Source of the DNA: Archegozetes longisetosus
Taxonomy: Eukaryota; Arthropoda; Arachnida; Sarcoptiformes; Trhypochthoniidae
Length of the DNA: 64,000 nucleotides
Direction of reading: 5' to 3'
NCBI GenBank assembly: GCA_018873245.2
Contig: JAEMBT020000006.1
Span: forward strand, 5,043,855-5,107,854
Shown here: positions 62,496 to 64,000 of the stretch, piece after piece
How the letters are laid out: the number at the start of each line of letters is the position of its first letter
Position numbering within the stretch: position 1 is the first letter of the stretch
The notes under the pieces: generated by a model
What the model was told of the DNA's origin: nothing
Database searches by the model: none
Seen by the model: only the letters and a program-made list of their open reading frames with translations
Position numbers and translations under genes: made by a program

Positions 62496-62573
62496 GCAGA
62501 AGTTTCAAACTAGCTCTGGTGCCCCTTCACTGGTTCGCGAATAGGTCTTAAGTGGGTCGCGAAGTTCTTGGAG
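62496..62573. mobile_element. Possible solo hAT terminal region
   Basis: CAGAAGTTTCAAACTAGCTC is followed by GGTGCCCC, GGTTCGCGAA and GGGTCGCGAAG. This resembles the common hAT tip pattern (CAG, then GTTTCAAACT and GTCGCG blocks). No partner end was found in the window. Confidence 0.3.
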
Positions 62574-63059
62574 AATAGAATGAAAGCTGAGCCGTAAAAA
62601 TAATTTTAACTTATTGAAAGAGAAAATTTATACTTAATTACAATTGAGAGGGAAATGTAACTGTAACGAAGACATTTTAGAGCTCAAAAATCTACAACTT
62701 TTGTATTACTGCCGAACTGTTTATTCTCTTATGAAATTATGTTGAAATAAAACTGATAATAATGACTAAAATCTGAACAAATCTGAATACAATTTTAAAA
62801 GCAACTCAAATTTCTCATTTTTTAATACAAATATAAACAGAAAGAAAATTTGAAGTAAATATTAATATTTTGAGAAAATTCAAATAAGAATGACTCCTTT
62901 TATTTCTTTTTCAAAGCTATGCATTTTTGACATAAAAGTATTTTTATATTGATACATGACAAATAAACATAATACACAATGAATACAAAGCATGAACATA
63001 TCACTAAAAATTTTTATCATCTACTAACCACTAATGGTCAGTACAACAACAAAGTACTT

Positions 63060-63840
63060 CTATCTTAAGCTTAAAACTTTTTTACGGTCCATATGTATTC
63101 TTGCATAGAAAATATGAACTTTTATTCTGTAAAATCCCAAATAGAATGGTAATAATATTATAATAAAGATAAACTTCCGATGATCTTGAAATCATTTTGA
63201 ACAAAAAAGATAGTATGAAAATTTCATTTTTAAAAATCAGTTTTTATGTGTCGATAGTTCTAATTGTTCATATTCATTTTCTCTCGAAAAATAGATCTTT
63301 TAGTTTCTCAAATAAAATAGAAAGATCGGAATATACCTCATTAATTTAATATTTGCTTAACTTTTAAGTATTCATACATTCAATTCTGTTCACGAATTAT
63401 TTAAAATATTAGAATTTCATTCGAATTGAAACATTAAGTATATTTACTTTCAATTTGTATGAATTTGCAATAAGTTTCGATATGCTTTCTCATTGTATAT
63501 CAAATAAATCAAATAAAAACATGTGAATAACTATAGTATCCATGCATTGAAAATCGATTTATTGAATGGTCATAGCTTTCTCATGTCAGGCGGTCAGCCT
63601 TTTTTAATCCTGGAACATGACATGTTATTTATACTATAAAAATAACTTTGAAATCGATTATTACATATTCCCGAACCTCCCTTGTCGGTTTTTCATTGTA
63701 TCATGTGTTATAATTAAGAATAGAGTAATTTAAAGTTTGTTTAAATTTTAAACTGAGCGCTACACATGCTGAACATATACTGTTAAGATATTCGTACATG
63801 CTCACTCATTTGCACGTAGAATATAATAGACATTCCGTAA
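63060..63840 (+). mobile_element. Diverged second copy of the MULE right end
   Basis: Collinear with 57.70-58.58 kb in the same orientation. Shared blocks include TAGTTTCTCAAATAAA, AGAAAGATCGGA, CATGCATTGAAAATC, the AATAGAGTAATTTAAAGTTTG block and the terminal region ATATTCGTACATGCTCACTC to AATAGACATTCCGTAA. The upstream gene is absent within the window. Several substitutions and small gaps make it clearly older than the MULE at 53.46 kb. Confidence 0.8.
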
Positions 63841-64000
63841 TTTTTATTTTATCGTACAACTGGCAATTAAGAGCAATAATGGGCATAATGTTTCAATCTG
63901 ATGTATTACTCAATCCTAATTCCGAATATGTATTTGTTGTCACTCCAACTTCGATCCATTTCGTTTTAGGAGACGTCTACTCTAGGGATCAACTGTTGAC
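63841..64000. other. Window end, no feature recognised
   Basis: 160 bases without a motif I can support. A coding exon cut by the window edge cannot be excluded. Confidence 0.3.

Larger units (their letters stand above)
61758..63059. other. 3' flank of Gal3ST, no further gene
   Basis: Contains the probable Gal3ST 3' UTR up to AATAAA at 62234-62239, then AT-rich DNA with one hAT-like end near 62.5 kb. No coding region is supported. Confidence 0.5.

Overview
This is eukaryotic nuclear DNA: very AT-rich, with split genes, short GT-AG introns (62-78 bases are common beside longer ones), AATAAA signals and many decayed transposons. The gene set (Ptp10D-type receptor phosphatases, an insulin-like peptide, SMCHD1, a galactose-3-O-sulfotransferase, an NB-ARC/TPR gene) points to an arthropod. 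A chelicerate, perhaps an acariform mite, is my best guess; that placement is inference.

Left part (1-34 kb), genes widely spaced. 83-3014 is the 3' end of a receptor tyrosine phosphatase related to Ptp10D. 9568-10632 is a two-exon insulin-like peptide gene whose A chain sits in a small separate exon. 13127-19047 is a complete six-exon Ptp10D orthologue (1,468 residues). 20065-26882 on the minus strand is an eight-exon SMCHD1 gene (GHKL ATPase to SMC hinge), convergent with Ptp10D. 31580-33610 is an interrupted gene joining a P-loop kinase-like domain to a Nudix hydrolase.

Middle part (34.9-53 kb), repeat-rich. It holds two Merlin (ISXO2-like) relics, several short inverted-repeat elements, a hAT-type element with an 8-bp target duplication, an intronless NB-ARC/TPR gene with 14 nearly identical 126-bp repeats, an internally deleted mariner, a Tc1/mariner element with DD37E spacing, and a 2,001-bp foldback element with a perfect 8-bp target duplication.

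Right part (53.4-64 kb). A MULE carries one long reading frame for transposase, SWIM, Ulp1-type protease and PHD finger, broken by one in-frame TGA. It lies just upstream of a three-exon Gal3ST gene (58753-61757). Intron 1 of that gene contains a hAT relic and a double inverted repeat, including an inverted copy of the start of exon 2. A second, diverged MULE right end lies at 63.06-63.84 kb.

The host genes do not form one pathway: two act in cell-surface phosphotyrosine signalling, one is a secreted hormone, one a chromatin ATPase and one a Golgi sulfotransferase. Several otherwise well-conserved frames (SMCHD1, NB-ARC, Tc1 transposase) carry single-base shifts, two of them at homopolymers; some of these may be assembly errors rather than mutations.
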